A stretch of DNA of 64,000 bases from Pseudomonas sp. Tri1 (GCF_017968885.1 NZ_CP072913.1:2216001-2280000); one strand, 5' to 3'. Shown: positions 9,116 to 18,465, counted from the stretch's first letter. The notes: a model not told the origin generated them from the letters alone. Numbers and translations are program-made.

Positions 9116-9601
9116 TTATAGCCCAAGACCTTCTTCTATCAGTGAAAGCAAGGCGTCCTCGTCCAATATCACGGCGCCAGGCTGTTGTCCGGTCGAGCGG
9201 CGCGCATGCAGCTGCCACAGCGATTCGCCATGCTCGCCAAGTGTCCGCACAATGCAGTGCTCCTGTCCCTTCATATGGACTTCTATGCATCCTTCTCCCT
9301 GGGGAGAAAAACGGGCAATCGGGTTGAATGAAATGCGCCGGTGGTTGCCTTCAATTACCAACTGATCGATGGCGTAGTTGTACGTCGAGCCGCTGGAATG
9401 GCTTTCGAATACGTGGGTAGGGTTGCGTCGGATGTCCAGGCCGGCCTCGCAGACCGGGGCCAGCCAGATTTCTACCTGGCGATACAGTTCATAGACCTGG
9501 GCGGGCCAATGTTCGATTGCCAGGTCGGCGCAGTTGTCGGTGTCGGCGCGGGTCTGCTGGGTTTTCCTCAGTTTGGCCGCTAACTCGTCTGCCTTGCTCA
9601 T
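9116..9601 (-). CDS. Hypothetical protein, 161 aa
   Basis: A soluble protein beginning MSKADELAAKLRKTQQTRAD with a charged N-terminal helix, then a mixed alpha/beta region (IEHWPAQVYELYRQVEIWLA; NYAIDQLVIEGNHRRISFNP). No signal peptide or membrane segment is seen. The start is well supported by AGGGA, 7 bases upstream. I do not recognise a family. It lies on the strand opposite to the hypothetical gene before it and the ArsN2 gene after it. Confidence 0.7.
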   Translation of the reverse strand: MSKADELAAKLRKTQQTRADTDNCADLAIEHWPAQVYELYRQVEIWLAPVCEAGLDIRRNPTHVFESHSSGSTYNYAIDQLVIEGNHRRISFNPIARFSPQGEGCIEVHMKGQEHCIVRTLGEHGESLWQLHARRSTGQQPGAVILDEDALLSLIEEGLGL

Positions 9602-9737
9602 GTCGATTCCCTGTCGTGATGATAGGTTGAGCTTAGCTGAAGGGCCGGAGGGCTCATTTGCGCTGGGTCATGAGAGGATGTGTTGTCGGATATCGGCGCC
9701 CATGGAGATTACTGAGACACTTACGAGGAGGCGAGTC

Positions 9738-10169
9738 ATGCACATGACAGCGCTGAGCAATAACGATCTGGCACCGTTGCGTGACGCACTCACCCTGGCC
9801 AGTCTGCCAGTGGATGACCTGACGCATCCTGGCCGGCAGTTTTTCAGCTTCAGCCAACAAGGCGTCGTCGTGGCGTTTGGAGGCATTGAGGGGGGTGGCG
9901 CCGAGCGGTTGCTGCGCTCGTTGGTGGTCCTCGAGGGGCACCGGGGGCGAGGCACTGGTGCGGCAGTGCTGGCTGCTCTTGAGGCGTTTGCAAAAAACGA
10001 AGGGGTAGAGCGGCTTCACTTGCTCACGCAAAGCGCCGCCGCGTTTTTTGCCGCCCATGGCTATCAGGTGCAGGAACGCTCGCTGGCGCCTGTTTCGATC
10101 AGCGCAACGGCGCAATTCAAGACCTTGTGTCCGGCCTCGGCGACCTACCTGAGCAAGCGCCTCGCCTAG
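9738..10169 (+). CDS. arsN2: ArsN2-type GNAT N-acetyltransferase
   Basis: A 143-residue GNAT acetyltransferase. The acetyl-CoA loop is RGRGTGAAV (about residues 73-81), and the C-terminal FKTLCPASATYLSKRL is the characteristic end of the ArsN2 family, which is found with arsenic resistance genes and linked to acetylation of organoarsenicals. The start at 9738 follows GAGGAGGCG; a second ATG lies two codons later. No ars operon is in the window. The gene instead converges on a chromate transporter, overlapping its end by 4 bases. Confidence 0.85.
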   Translation: MHMTALSNNDLAPLRDALTLASLPVDDLTHPGRQFFSFSQQGVVVAFGGIEGGGAERLLRSLVVLEGHRGRGTGAAVLAALEAFAKNEGVERLHLLTQSAAAFFAAHGYQVQERSLAPVSISATAQFKTLCPASATYLSKRLA

Positions 10170-11524
10170 CGCAGCAGATGCACCGCCAAGCCTGTCAGCC
10201 CGCAAGCGAGCAACACTTGGATCACCCCTCGTTTGTAGCGAAACAGGGCAATGGCCGCTGTGACCGCGATGATCGCCGACGGCCAATCGAGGGCGCCTGA
10301 AAAACCCTTGGGCCAGAGCACGTGGTAACCGAAGAAGCAGGCCAGGTTGAGGATCACCCCGACCACGGCGGCAGTAATTGCTGTCAGCGGGGCGGTGAAC
10401 TTCAGTGCGTTGTGGGTCGACTCTACCAATGGGCCGCCGGCCAGGATGAATAAAAACGAAGGCAGGAACGTAAACCAGGTCACCAGCGTGGCCGCGACCG
10501 CGCCTGCGAGAAAGGCCTGCTCAGGGCCGAAGACTTGCATCACGTAGCCACCGACGAAACCGACGAACGCCACCACCATGATCAGCGGCCCGGGCGTGGT
10601 TTCGCCCAAGGCCAGGCCGTCGATCATTTGTGTCGGTGTCAGCCAGCCGAAATGTCCGACGGCACCCTGATAGACGTAAGGCAATACCGCGTAGGCGCCA
10701 CCGAAAGTCAGCAATGCGGCCTTGGTGAAGAACCAGGCCATTTGCGTCAGGGTGCCTTCCCAGCCGAACGCCACGGTCAGCAGCCCCATCGGCAATGTCC
10801 ACAGCAAGGCGCCGATGAGCGCTAGCCGAGCGAGTCGCAAAGCGCTGAACCGGGCATGGTCCGGGGGCGGGGTGTCATCGTCGATCAATGCCGGGCCAAA
10901 GGATCGGTGCTTGGCGTGTTGACTGCTCTGGCTGAATTTTTCCGGTGCCCAGCGACCGCCCAGGTAACCGATGACAGCCGCGCCCAGTACGATCAGCGGG
11001 AAGGGTACGTTGAAGGCAAATATCGCGGTGAACGATGCGGCGGCGATCGCCCATAGCCAATTGTTCTTTAGCGCCCGCGAGCCTATCCGGTGAGCGGCGT
11101 GCACGACGATTGCAGTCACGGCCGGTTTGATGCCGTAGAAAATACCCGCCACCACCGGCACTTCGCCAAAGGCGACATACAGCCAGGACAACGCAATGAG
11201 GATGAACAGCGAGGGCAGCACGAACAGTGCCCCGGCAATGACGCCGCCCCAACCGCGATGCATCAGCCAGCCCAGGTACGTCGCCAGTTGCTGGGCTTCG
11301 GGCCCTGGCAGCAACATGCAGTAGTTCAGGGCATGCAGGAAACGTCGCTCGGAAATCCAGCGTCGGCGTTCCACCAGTTCCTGATGCATGATCGAGATCT
11401 GTCCGGCCGGCCCACCGAAACTGATAAAGCCCAGTTTGAGCCAGAACCAGAAGGCTTCCCGCAGGCTGACGGTGCAGGGGCTGGCGAGGGCCTGTTCGTC
11501 GACGATTCGGGTGGGTTCATTCAT
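10166..11524 (-). CDS. chrA: Chromate efflux transporter ChrA
   Basis: A 452-residue CHR-superfamily protein of the long two-domain type. Each half starts with a similar motif (FWFWLKLGFISFGGPAGQI and AWFFTKAALLTFGGAYAVLPYV), and both carry the PGP signature (LLPGPEAQQLATYLG; TTPGPLIMVVAFVGF). About 10 membrane segments are visible. The family exports chromate taken up through sulfate carriers. The two halves are joined by a charged linker (about residues 205-230). No chrB is adjacent. The 3' end overlaps the convergent arsN2 end by 4 bases. Confidence 0.93.
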   Translation of the reverse strand: MNEPTRIVDEQALASPCTVSLREAFWFWLKLGFISFGGPAGQISIMHQELVERRRWISERRFLHALNYCMLLPGPEAQQLATYLGWLMHRGWGGVIAGALFVLPSLFILIALSWLYVAFGEVPVVAGIFYGIKPAVTAIVVHAAHRIGSRALKNNWLWAIAAASFTAIFAFNVPFPLIVLGAAVIGYLGGRWAPEKFSQSSQHAKHRSFGPALIDDDTPPPDHARFSALRLARLALIGALLWTLPMGLLTVAFGWEGTLTQMAWFFTKAALLTFGGAYAVLPYVYQGAVGHFGWLTPTQMIDGLALGETTPGPLIMVVAFVGFVGGYVMQVFGPEQAFLAGAVAATLVTWFTFLPSFLFILAGGPLVESTHNALKFTAPLTAITAAVVGVILNLACFFGYHVLWPKGFSGALDWPSAIIAVTAAIALFRYKRGVIQVLLACGLTGLAVHLLR

Positions 11525-11706
11525 GGTCGGCGGGTACTTATAAGTCAGGGGCGATCTACGTTAGGGGGCGTTACGCAATTTAGATAGCCCCCGGCAAGGT
11601 TTGCTTGTAAAAACACTGCCCTTCAAATACTTGAAATACAACGTAGCAACAATCATCGGTCGGATCGTCATCACGGTTTTGCACGTCCGCCCAAAGGAGT
11701 GGGTCA

Positions 11707-12366
11707 ATGAAACAACGTTTTGCAATGCTCGTGCTGATCGCACTGACGGTAGGCGTCATTGGGATCGGCAATGCCCGTGAGCCCCGTCAGGTACGAGCGG
11801 AACCCGTGGCGGGGGTGTTTGATTACTACGTGTTGTCGCTGTCCTGGTCACCGACTTTTTGCCTGACTCACCAGGACGATGTGCAGTGTTCCGGCAAAGG
11901 TTATGGCTTTGTGCTCCATGGCCTTTGGCCGCAATACGCCAAGGGCGGCTGGCCGCAGTCCTGTGCACCGAGGGTGCCGTTGACGAGTGCTGAGCGGGAG
12001 AAGGGCCTGACCCTGTTTCCGACCCGCAAGTTGCTCGAGCATGAATGGTCCAAGCACGGTACTTGCAGTGGCCTCGGCGCCGTGGAGTATCTGAAGGTTG
12101 CCGACAAGGCGCTTGGCTCGGTGGAGATTCCAGCGAAGCTGCAACCGTTCAGTTCTTCGCACTATTTCGAAGCCGAGGAGATCGCCCAGCTGTTTCGCCA
12201 GAGTAATCCAGGTATCGCCGATGACGGCATCGCGGTGATTTGCAGTGGGCCGCAGTTATCGGAGGTGCGTGTGTGCATGGACAAGGACCTGTCGTTCGCC
12301 AGGTGTGGCAAGGGAGTCAAGAGCCAGTGCCGGGCCGGGGAAATCCGGGTGCCGCCGGTACGCTGA
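11707..12366 (+). CDS. Exported ribonuclease T2 (RNase I type)
   Basis: A 219-residue T2 ribonuclease. A signal peptide (about residues 1-23) directs it to the periplasm. Both active-site boxes are intact: CAS1 FVLHGLWPQ with His71 and CAS2 LLEHEWSKHGTC with His112, Glu113, Lys116 and His117. It should cut RNA without base specificity through 2',3'-cyclic phosphates, as in RNA scavenging. A clear AAAGGAG ribosome site precedes the ATG. It is divergent from chrA with about 180 bases between; no specific regulator is visible. Confidence 0.93.
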   Translation: MKQRFAMLVLIALTVGVIGIGNAREPRQVRAEPVAGVFDYYVLSLSWSPTFCLTHQDDVQCSGKGYGFVLHGLWPQYAKGGWPQSCAPRVPLTSAEREKGLTLFPTRKLLEHEWSKHGTCSGLGAVEYLKVADKALGSVEIPAKLQPFSSSHYFEAEEIAQLFRQSNPGIADDGIAVICSGPQLSEVRVCMDKDLSFARCGKGVKSQCRAGEIRVPPVR

Positions 12367-12382
12367 GCCGGCAACTCCATTG

Positions 12383-12419
12383 CCTTGTGGCAAGGGCGCA
12401 GACTTCCCTTGCCACAAGG
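12383..12419. terminator. Long perfect inverted repeat after RNase T2
   Basis: A 14-bp perfect stem (CCTTGTGGCAAGGG / CCCTTGCCACAAGG) around a 9-base loop lies 17 bases after the RNase T2 stop. No U-tract follows, so it may be a REP-like hairpin that stabilises or ends the transcript. Confidence 0.55.
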
Positions 12420-12601
12420 TGCGTTCCCCCGCCATGAAGAGGGTGGTTTTACCCGGCGTTGGACAGGTTTTTGGATCCACTGAGCCGCCCATCGGCTGCG
12501 CAATACGGGCAAATTGCCGGCCCCCCGGACGGTAGGCTAAGCTCACGAATATTGGGGGCTTTGAGCGATTTGCTCATGAATTGCCCTCTTCAGGAATTCG
12601 C

Positions 12602-14173
12602 TTGCCAATCCCCATCCTCGATCCGTTCCATGCCCCCGGCGGTACCCTCAAACGCCTCCCTCTGCTCAAGGCAGCGGTGATGTTTATTGCGGCGGTCTGC
12701 GTGTGCCTTTGTGGTTTGCTCTACCTGCAACTGGAACAGTCCCGTCGCCACGACCTGGAGTCGGCCCGCATCGCCTCGGCCAACCTGACCCGAGCCATGT
12801 CCCAGCAGGCCCAGGACACTTTCCTGCAGACTGATCTGGTATTGGCCAGTCTCGCCGATTGGATCCAAATTGATGGCTTCGGTCCGGCACTGCAATCGCG
12901 ACTGCAGAGTACGTTTGCACGGCGAGTGCAATCTCTGGAGCAGTTGCATGGTCTGTTTCTTTTCGACAAGCACGGTCAGTGGGTCATCACCTCCTTTGAG
13001 AGCCTGCACAGAGGAGCGGGGGTTGCGGATCGGGAGTATTTTGCTTTCCACCAGCAAAACGCCTCGCTGATCGCGCATATCGGCCCGGCGATCCGCAGTC
13101 GGCAAAATGGCGAATGGATCATCCCGGTTTCCCGGCGTGTGAATGATCAGGACGGCAACTTCCAGGGCGTGCTGCTGGCCGGGATCAAAATGTCCTACTT
13201 CGATCGGTTCTTCAAAAGTTTCAGCCTCGACGATAAAGGCGAGATGGCCCTGGCCTTGTCTGACGGCACGCTGTTGGCCCGTCGGCCTTTTGAAGAGGGG
13301 CGGATCGGTCATCCTCTGGCCGAAGAGCAAATCTTCAAGCACGACTCGGTAGGCGGGATGTCCGGTGAAGCCATCATCCGTTCCGCCGTCGATGGCGTTG
13401 TCAGGCTTTATGGTCACCAACATTTGCAGGCCTATCCACTGGTGGTCACCGCGGCGATGTCCGAAGAGGCGATCCTGGCGGGCTGGCATGACAGGGCTTT
13501 CCAATCCAGCCTGATCGTGGCCCTGGTGGTCCTGGGAATTTGCCTGTTCGGCTGGGTATTCGTGCGTCAGGTGCGCAACAGCGAGCGAATCGAAGCGGAC
13601 CTGCGCAAGGCCCAGGAAGCGCTGGAGCTGATTGCCACCCACGATAGCCTGACCGGGCTGGCGAACCGGCGGTTGTTCGAGCGGGCCCTGGACATCGAGT
13701 TCGGCCGAGGCGCCCGCCAGCGCAGCCCCCTGAGTCTGGTTATGGTCGATATCGATTTCTTCAAGCGCTATAACGACACCTACGGCCATGTGGCAGGGGA
13801 CCATTGCCTGGCGGAAGTGGCGACGGTGCTCAAGGACTGCTGCCACCGCAAGGCTGATCTGGCGGTGCGTTATGGCGGTGAAGAGTTCGCGGTACTACTG
13901 CCCGATACCAATCTGCAGGGGGCCATGGCCCTGGCTGAACAGATCCGTCACAGAGTCATCGACAAACACATCACCCATTCCGGCTCGCCGACCGGCTACC
14001 TGACGGTGAGCCTGGGTTGCTACGCCTTTGTACCCAGCAGCCTGGACAGCATCGAAGTTTTCATCCAGCGGGCCGATGCGGCGCTTTATCAGGCCAAGCA
14101 CGGCGGTCGCAACCGGGTGGCGGCGTTGTCGACTGAGGGCGGACTCGATGCGCTGGAGCGCTCGGATCGTTGA
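12602..14173 (+). CDS. Membrane diguanylate cyclase with periplasmic Cache-type sensor
   Basis: About 523 residues: a first membrane helix (about 26-46), a periplasmic dCache/PDC-like sensor (about 47-300; GVADREYFAFHQ and WIIPVSRRV are typical), a second helix (about 302-322), a short coiled linker and a GGDEF domain. The active loop is RYGGEEF (GGEEF at about 425-429). The inhibitory I-site RKAD lies exactly five residues before it, so an active cyclase with product feedback is predicted. It makes cyclic-di-GMP in response to a small periplasmic ligand. The TTG at 12602 is chosen for its AGGA ribosome site; TTG 12581 or ATG 12680 are alternatives. Confidence 0.9.
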   Translation: MPIPILDPFHAPGGTLKRLPLLKAAVMFIAAVCVCLCGLLYLQLEQSRRHDLESARIASANLTRAMSQQAQDTFLQTDLVLASLADWIQIDGFGPALQSRLQSTFARRVQSLEQLHGLFLFDKHGQWVITSFESLHRGAGVADREYFAFHQQNASLIAHIGPAIRSRQNGEWIIPVSRRVNDQDGNFQGVLLAGIKMSYFDRFFKSFSLDDKGEMALALSDGTLLARRPFEEGRIGHPLAEEQIFKHDSVGGMSGEAIIRSAVDGVVRLYGHQHLQAYPLVVTAAMSEEAILAGWHDRAFQSSLIVALVVLGICLFGWVFVRQVRNSERIEADLRKAQEALELIATHDSLTGLANRRLFERALDIEFGRGARQRSPLSLVMVDIDFFKRYNDTYGHVAGDHCLAEVATVLKDCCHRKADLAVRYGGEEFAVLLPDTNLQGAMALAEQIRHRVIDKHITHSGSPTGYLTVSLGCYAFVPSSLDSIEVFIQRADAALYQAKHGGRNRVAALSTEGGLDALERSDR

Positions 14174-14393
14174 GATCGGTTGGAATCATCGCCATTGGCA
14201 GAGCAAACCGAGCTGATAGTCCCGCTGTCGCGGTGGGTGTTGCGCCAGGCCTGCGAAACCGCACTGCCTTGGCCGGGTGAGCTGATGGTTTCGGAGTCGA
14301 GCCTTGTCGAAAACCGGTTCCTGAACACCTGTGCAACCACCGCGAGCGGTTGTTGGTCACAGTTAGTGTCTTGGCACATCGAGTTCAGGCCCC

Positions 14394-15188
14394 ATGAAAA
14401 ACCTGCGGATCGCGACCTTCAATATCAATGGCATCCGGGCCCGGCTGCCTAACCTGCTGGAGTGGCTGGAGCGGGAGAAACCCGACATCGTCTGTTTGCA
14501 GGAGCTCAAGGCGGCGGACAAGGACTTTCCTGCGGCAGAGCTGGAGTCGGTGGGGTATGGTGCGATCTGGCATGGGCAGGCGTCCTGGAACGGTGTCGCG
14601 ATCCTGGCCCGTGATGCAGAGCCGCTGGAGAGCCGCCGAGGCCTGCCCGGCGGGGATGAAGACAGCCACAGTCGTTATCTGGAGGCAGCGGTGCATGGCG
14701 TGCTGGTGGGTTGCCTTTACCTGCCCAACGGCAACCCGCAGCCGGGCCCCAAGTTCGACTACAAGCTGGCGTGGTTCGAACGGCTTATCGACTATGCCCA
14801 AGGGCTGCAGGCCAGCGATCACCCGGTAGTGCTGGCCGGTGACTACAACGTGGTGCCCACTGACATGGACATCTACAACCCGCGTTCCTGGCTCAAGGAT
14901 GCGCTGTTGCAGCCCGAAAGCCGTGAGTGCTACCAGCGCCTGCTGGACCAGGGCTGGACAGATTCTTTGCGCCATCTGTATCCGCAGGAGCGGATCTACA
15001 CCTTCTGGGACTATTTCCGTCAACACTGGCAGAAAAACTCCGGGTTGCGCATCGATCATCTGCTGCTCAACCCAGTGGCAAGCCCTTACTTGAGCGAGGC
15101 GGGGGTCGACGCCTGGGTCAGGAACCAGGCGCACCCCAGTGACCATGCCCCCACCTGGATCCGGCTGGCCTCGCGCAAGCGGCGTTGA
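14394..15188 (+). CDS. xthA: Exodeoxyribonuclease III
   Basis: A 264-residue member of the exonuclease-endonuclease-phosphatase family, full length for the ExoIII/Xth branch. Recognisable motifs are FNINGIRAR (about residues 9-17), CLQELKA with the metal-binding Glu, AGDYNVVPTDMDIYNP and LRIDHLLLN, ending with the SDHAP catalytic box. It removes 3' blocks and cuts at abasic sites during base-excision repair in the cytoplasm. It stands alone after a 220-base gap in which I see no gene. Confidence 0.94.
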   Translation: MKNLRIATFNINGIRARLPNLLEWLEREKPDIVCLQELKAADKDFPAAELESVGYGAIWHGQASWNGVAILARDAEPLESRRGLPGGDEDSHSRYLEAAVHGVLVGCLYLPNGNPQPGPKFDYKLAWFERLIDYAQGLQASDHPVVLAGDYNVVPTDMDIYNPRSWLKDALLQPESRECYQRLLDQGWTDSLRHLYPQERIYTFWDYFRQHWQKNSGLRIDHLLLNPVASPYLSEAGVDAWVRNQAHPSDHAPTWIRLASRKRR

Positions 15189-15289
15189 AGGGGGCATATT
15201 GTCTCCGCAAGGGGAATGCCTTATATCTGGCGCCCCAACAGCAGCGAGCGTTACGCATGCGCTGCACCGGACCAGGAAAGGACACCTTC

Positions 15290-16114
15290 ATGAGCCAACC
15301 CCGACTGAGCGATACCGGTCGATATCTGCAACGGCTGGGCTTCGATAAGCCGCCAGCCCCGACCCTTGACACGTTGCGTCAGCTCCAATGGCGTCATACG
15401 GCCGAATTTCCCTTTGAAACCCTCTCGACATTGTTGCGCCAGCCCGTGCCCATCGACCTCGAATCGGTCGAGCGCAAAGTCTTCGAGCAAGGGCGCGGCG
15501 GCTATTGCTACGAACTCAACCAGCTGTTCCTGGCGCTGCTGCAGGAGCTGGGTTTCCAAGCCCGAGGCATCACCGGGCGGGTGGTGATGAATGCCCCTGA
15601 AGGCGCCTGGACGGCTCGCACGCACCGCCTCAGCCTGGTGACGTTCGACGGTGTGCGCTACATCACCGACGTCGGCTTTGGCGGCATGGTGCCCACTGCG
15701 CCGCTGCTGCTGGACAGTCGTGACATCCAGCTCACCCCACACGAACCGTACCGCATCGAGCTCCACGAGGATGGCTACCTGCTGCGGGCCAACGTCGCCG
15801 ACGAATGGCGACCGATGTACCTGTTCGACCTGCAGCGCCAGCAAGACATCGACTACACCCTCGGCAATTGGTACGTCTGTAGCCACCCTGAATCGTCCTT
15901 TATGGGCCGGTTGATGGTGGCCCGCACCGGTGATGGGTTCCGCAAGACCCTTAACGGCAACAGCTATGCCGTGCACCGGATGGGGCAGGAGAGCGAGCGA
16001 CGCTTGATCACTGACGCCGATGAGTTGATCGATCTGCTGGAAAATGAGTTCAGCCTGCGGGTGCCGCCCAGGGAGCTCTTGCGGCCTGCGGTGGAGGGGC
16101 TGTTGCAGCAATGA
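15290..16114 (+). CDS. nat: Arylamine N-acetyltransferase
   Basis: A 274-residue NAT with the full catalytic triad: Cys73 (RGGYCYELN), His112 (ARTHRLSLV) and Asp127 (DVGFGGMVP). It transfers acetyl groups from acetyl-CoA to arylamines and hydrazines. The N-terminal sequence YLQRLGFDKPPAPTLDTLRQLQ is typical. The ATG at 15290 follows AGGAAAGGACA; the open frame runs upstream to 15185 but would overlap xthA. Same strand as xthA, about 100 bases apart. Confidence 0.94.
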   Translation: MSQPRLSDTGRYLQRLGFDKPPAPTLDTLRQLQWRHTAEFPFETLSTLLRQPVPIDLESVERKVFEQGRGGYCYELNQLFLALLQELGFQARGITGRVVMNAPEGAWTARTHRLSLVTFDGVRYITDVGFGGMVPTAPLLLDSRDIQLTPHEPYRIELHEDGYLLRANVADEWRPMYLFDLQRQQDIDYTLGNWYVCSHPESSFMGRLMVARTGDGFRKTLNGNSYAVHRMGQESERRLITDADELIDLLENEFSLRVPPRELLRPAVEGLLQQ

Positions 16115-16170
16115 AGTAGTGTTTTCTGGTGGCGGAGCCGTCCTCTGCTCGTGGCGTAATGGGTGATAAC

Positions 16171-16180
16171 TTGTATACAA
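16171..16180. promoter_or_regulatory. Palindrome TTGTATACAA, candidate GntR-type operator
   Basis: A perfect 10-base palindrome lies about 70 bases upstream of the NCS2 permease start. TTGTATACAA resembles operators of GntR/FadR-like repressors that control purine and allantoin genes. No such regulator is in the window, so the assignment is only a suggestion. Confidence 0.4.
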
Positions 16181-16249
16181 CTCTATGGACATTTGTCTTG
16201 AGTTTTGAATACAGTGTGCCCATAACAAAAAACAGGGAACTCCCGAACC

Positions 16250-17770
16250 ATGAAAACGCCCCATGTTTCACTCCCACGGCCCGAGGATGAAAACCTTGGC
16301 GTCGGCGCGAATATGGCTTATGGCCTGCAACATGTGTTGACCATGTACGGCGGTATCGTTGCGGTACCGTTGATCATCGGCCAGGCGGCCGGGCTTTCAC
16401 CCGCGGACATTGGTTTGTTGATTGCAGCGTCATTGTTTGCCGGGGGCTTGGCGACCTTGTTGCAGACCCTCGGCCTGCCATTCTTTGGATGTCAGCTGCC
16501 GCTGGTCCAGGGGGTTTCGTTTTCAGGCGTCGCCACCATGGTGGCGATTGTCGGCAGCGGCGGGGAGGGGGGCTTCCAGGCCATTCTCGGCGCGGTGATC
16601 GCCGCGTCCTTGATCGGTTTGCTGATTACCCCGGTGTTCTCCAGGATCACCCGGTTCTTTCCACCGCTGGTCACCGGCATCGTGATCACCATCATCGGCC
16701 TGACGCTGATGCCAGTCGCGGCGCGCTGGGCAATGGGTGGCAACAGCCACGCTGCCGATTTCGGCAGCATGGCGAACATCGGCCTGGCGGCCGTCACGTT
16801 GGTGCTGGTGCTGCTGTTAAGCAAAATGGGCAGCGCAACCATCTCTCGCTTGTCGATTCTGCTGGCGATGGTCATCGGCACAATCATCGCGGTGTTCCTG
16901 GGCATGGCGGATTTTTCATCTGTCAGTGAAGGCCCGATGTTCGGCTTCCCCACACCCTTTCACTTTGGTATGCCGACCTTCCACATCGCCGCGATCCTGT
17001 CGATGTGTATCGTGATCATGGTGACCTTGGTGGAAACCTCCGCCGACATCCTGGCGGTGGGCGAGATCATCGATACCAAAGTCGACTCCAGGCGCTTGGG
17101 CAATGGCTTGCGGGCCGACATGCTGTCGAGCATGATCGCGCCGATCTTCGGCTCTTTCACCCAAAGTGCCTTTGCCCAGAACGTCGGGCTGGTGGCGGTG
17201 ACCGGGATCAAGAGCCGTTTCGTGGTGGCTACGGGTGGGGTGTTCCTGGTGGTGCTCGGCCTGCTGCCGTTCATGGGGCGGGTCATCGCCGCCGTGCCGA
17301 CTTCCGTACTGGGCGGGGCCGGTATCGTGCTGTTTGGCACCGTTGCTGCCAGTGGCATCCGAACGCTGTCGAAAGTCGATTACCGCAACAACGTGAATCT
17401 GATCATTGTCGCCACCTCAATCGGCTTCGGCATGATTCCTATCGCTGCACCGAATTTCTATGATCATTTCCCGAGTTGGTTCGCGACCATCTTCCATTCC
17501 GGCATCAGTTCTTCGGCAATCATGGCGATCATGCTGAACCTGGCGTTCAACCACTTCACCACGGGTAACTCCGACCAGCAGTCAGTCTTTGCCGCCGGCA
17601 CCGAGCGAGTCTTGCGTTACCAGGACCTGGCAGCGCTGCGCGAAGGGGATTATTTCAGTGATGGCAAGCTGCACGACTGTGATGGCAATGAGATCCCCGT
17701 GGTGGCGGAGCCTTCGCATGCATCGATAGAGCACGGCCCGGTGCGCCTCAAAAGCAGTGAGCACGTCTGA
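16250..17770 (+). CDS. NCS2 nucleobase:cation symporter (xanthine/uric acid/uracil type)
   Basis: A 506-residue permease of the nucleobase-cation symporter-2 family with about 14 membrane segments. It shows the family's substrate region (PLVQGVSFSGVATMVAIVG) and the signature QSAFAQNVGLVAVTGIKSR near the middle. The N-terminal YGLQHVLTMYGGIVAVPLIIG is very typical. The length and QNVG signature favour a purine (xanthine or urate) carrier, but uracil cannot be excluded. No catabolic genes are adjacent. It has its own upstream palindrome and a strong terminator downstream. Confidence 0.92.
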   Translation: MKTPHVSLPRPEDENLGVGANMAYGLQHVLTMYGGIVAVPLIIGQAAGLSPADIGLLIAASLFAGGLATLLQTLGLPFFGCQLPLVQGVSFSGVATMVAIVGSGGEGGFQAILGAVIAASLIGLLITPVFSRITRFFPPLVTGIVITIIGLTLMPVAARWAMGGNSHAADFGSMANIGLAAVTLVLVLLLSKMGSATISRLSILLAMVIGTIIAVFLGMADFSSVSEGPMFGFPTPFHFGMPTFHIAAILSMCIVIMVTLVETSADILAVGEIIDTKVDSRRLGNGLRADMLSSMIAPIFGSFTQSAFAQNVGLVAVTGIKSRFVVATGGVFLVVLGLLPFMGRVIAAVPTSVLGGAGIVLFGTVAASGIRTLSKVDYRNNVNLIIVATSIGFGMIPIAAPNFYDHFPSWFATIFHSGISSSAIMAIMLNLAFNHFTTGNSDQQSVFAAGTERVLRYQDLAALREGDYFSDGKLHDCDGNEIPVVAEPSHASIEHGPVRLKSSEHV

Positions 17771-17800
17771 CACTGGCAAACCAATGCCTGCCCAATGAAA

Positions 17801-17838
17801 AAGCAGCCTGTGATCCTCGATCACAGGCTGCTTTTTTG
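17801..17838. terminator. Bidirectional rho-independent terminator
   Basis: A 13-bp perfect stem (GCAGCCTGTGATC / GATCACAGGCTGC) with a CTC loop, flanked by A-run and T-run. It ends both the NCS2 gene and the convergent PVYVQ-repeat gene. Confidence 0.9.
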
Positions 17839-17856
17839 TGTCACCTCAGAGGCTGG

Positions 17857-18207
17857 TTACCAGCGTCCGTAATGACCACGGGGTGGGCCATAGTAATAGC
17901 CCCGTGGTGGCCCGTAATACACCGGCGCCGGGCGATAGTAGATAGGTTGCTCTACATACACCGGCTGCGGCTGATAGTAGACCGGTGGCGGTTGCTGCAC
18001 GTAGACCGGCTGCGGCTGGACGTAGACCGGTTGCTGCACATACACCGGCCGATCACGGTTGATAATGGCCGAGCCGACGATGGCCGAACCGACGATTGCG
18101 CCAAACACTGCGGGCCCCTCCCAACCACCATGACCATGGGCGGATGCCTGGCCGGTGACCGCGAGTGCCCCCACGAGCAGGGCGATGATGGGAAGTTTAC
18201 GATTCAT
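17857..18207 (-). CDS. Secreted Pro/Tyr/Gln-rich repeat protein, 116 aa
   Basis: The protein starts with a signal peptide (MNRKLPIIALLVGALAVTGQ, cleavage probably after ASA at 23) and a glycine/alanine helix (AVFGAIVGSAIVGSAIINRD). From about residue 53 it is built of short repeats of the form PVYVQQ / PQPVYVQ / QPVYVEQ, ending in RGYYYGPPRGHYGRW. Such YXXX-glycine-zipper small proteins are common in pseudomonads; the helix suggests association with the outer membrane or self-assembly. Function unknown. Confidence 0.8.
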   Translation of the reverse strand: MNRKLPIIALLVGALAVTGQASAHGHGGWEGPAVFGAIVGSAIVGSAIINRDRPVYVQQPVYVQPQPVYVQQPPPVYYQPQPVYVEQPIYYRPAPVYYGPPRGYYYGPPRGHYGRW

Positions 18208-18465
18208 GGCTGTTCCTCGTTTCGGCCCCGGCGCCTGTGGTCTGCAACAGACCCAATGAGGGTCGCGGGGATACTTGCTCTGACAGCGATTTTTCCAGAA
18301 TTTACCGCGCCGTTGGGTAAATATTGTGTAAGGTCTGTACCGTTTTCATGACCGCGCCGCGCAACTCAACTGGCCAGAGGCCTGGCTGGGCCTGGCCGTA
18401 TCATTGAATAAAACCTGCCGGGACGGTGACTCCGTCTATCTGAATGTGCCTGCAAGGAGACGAAC

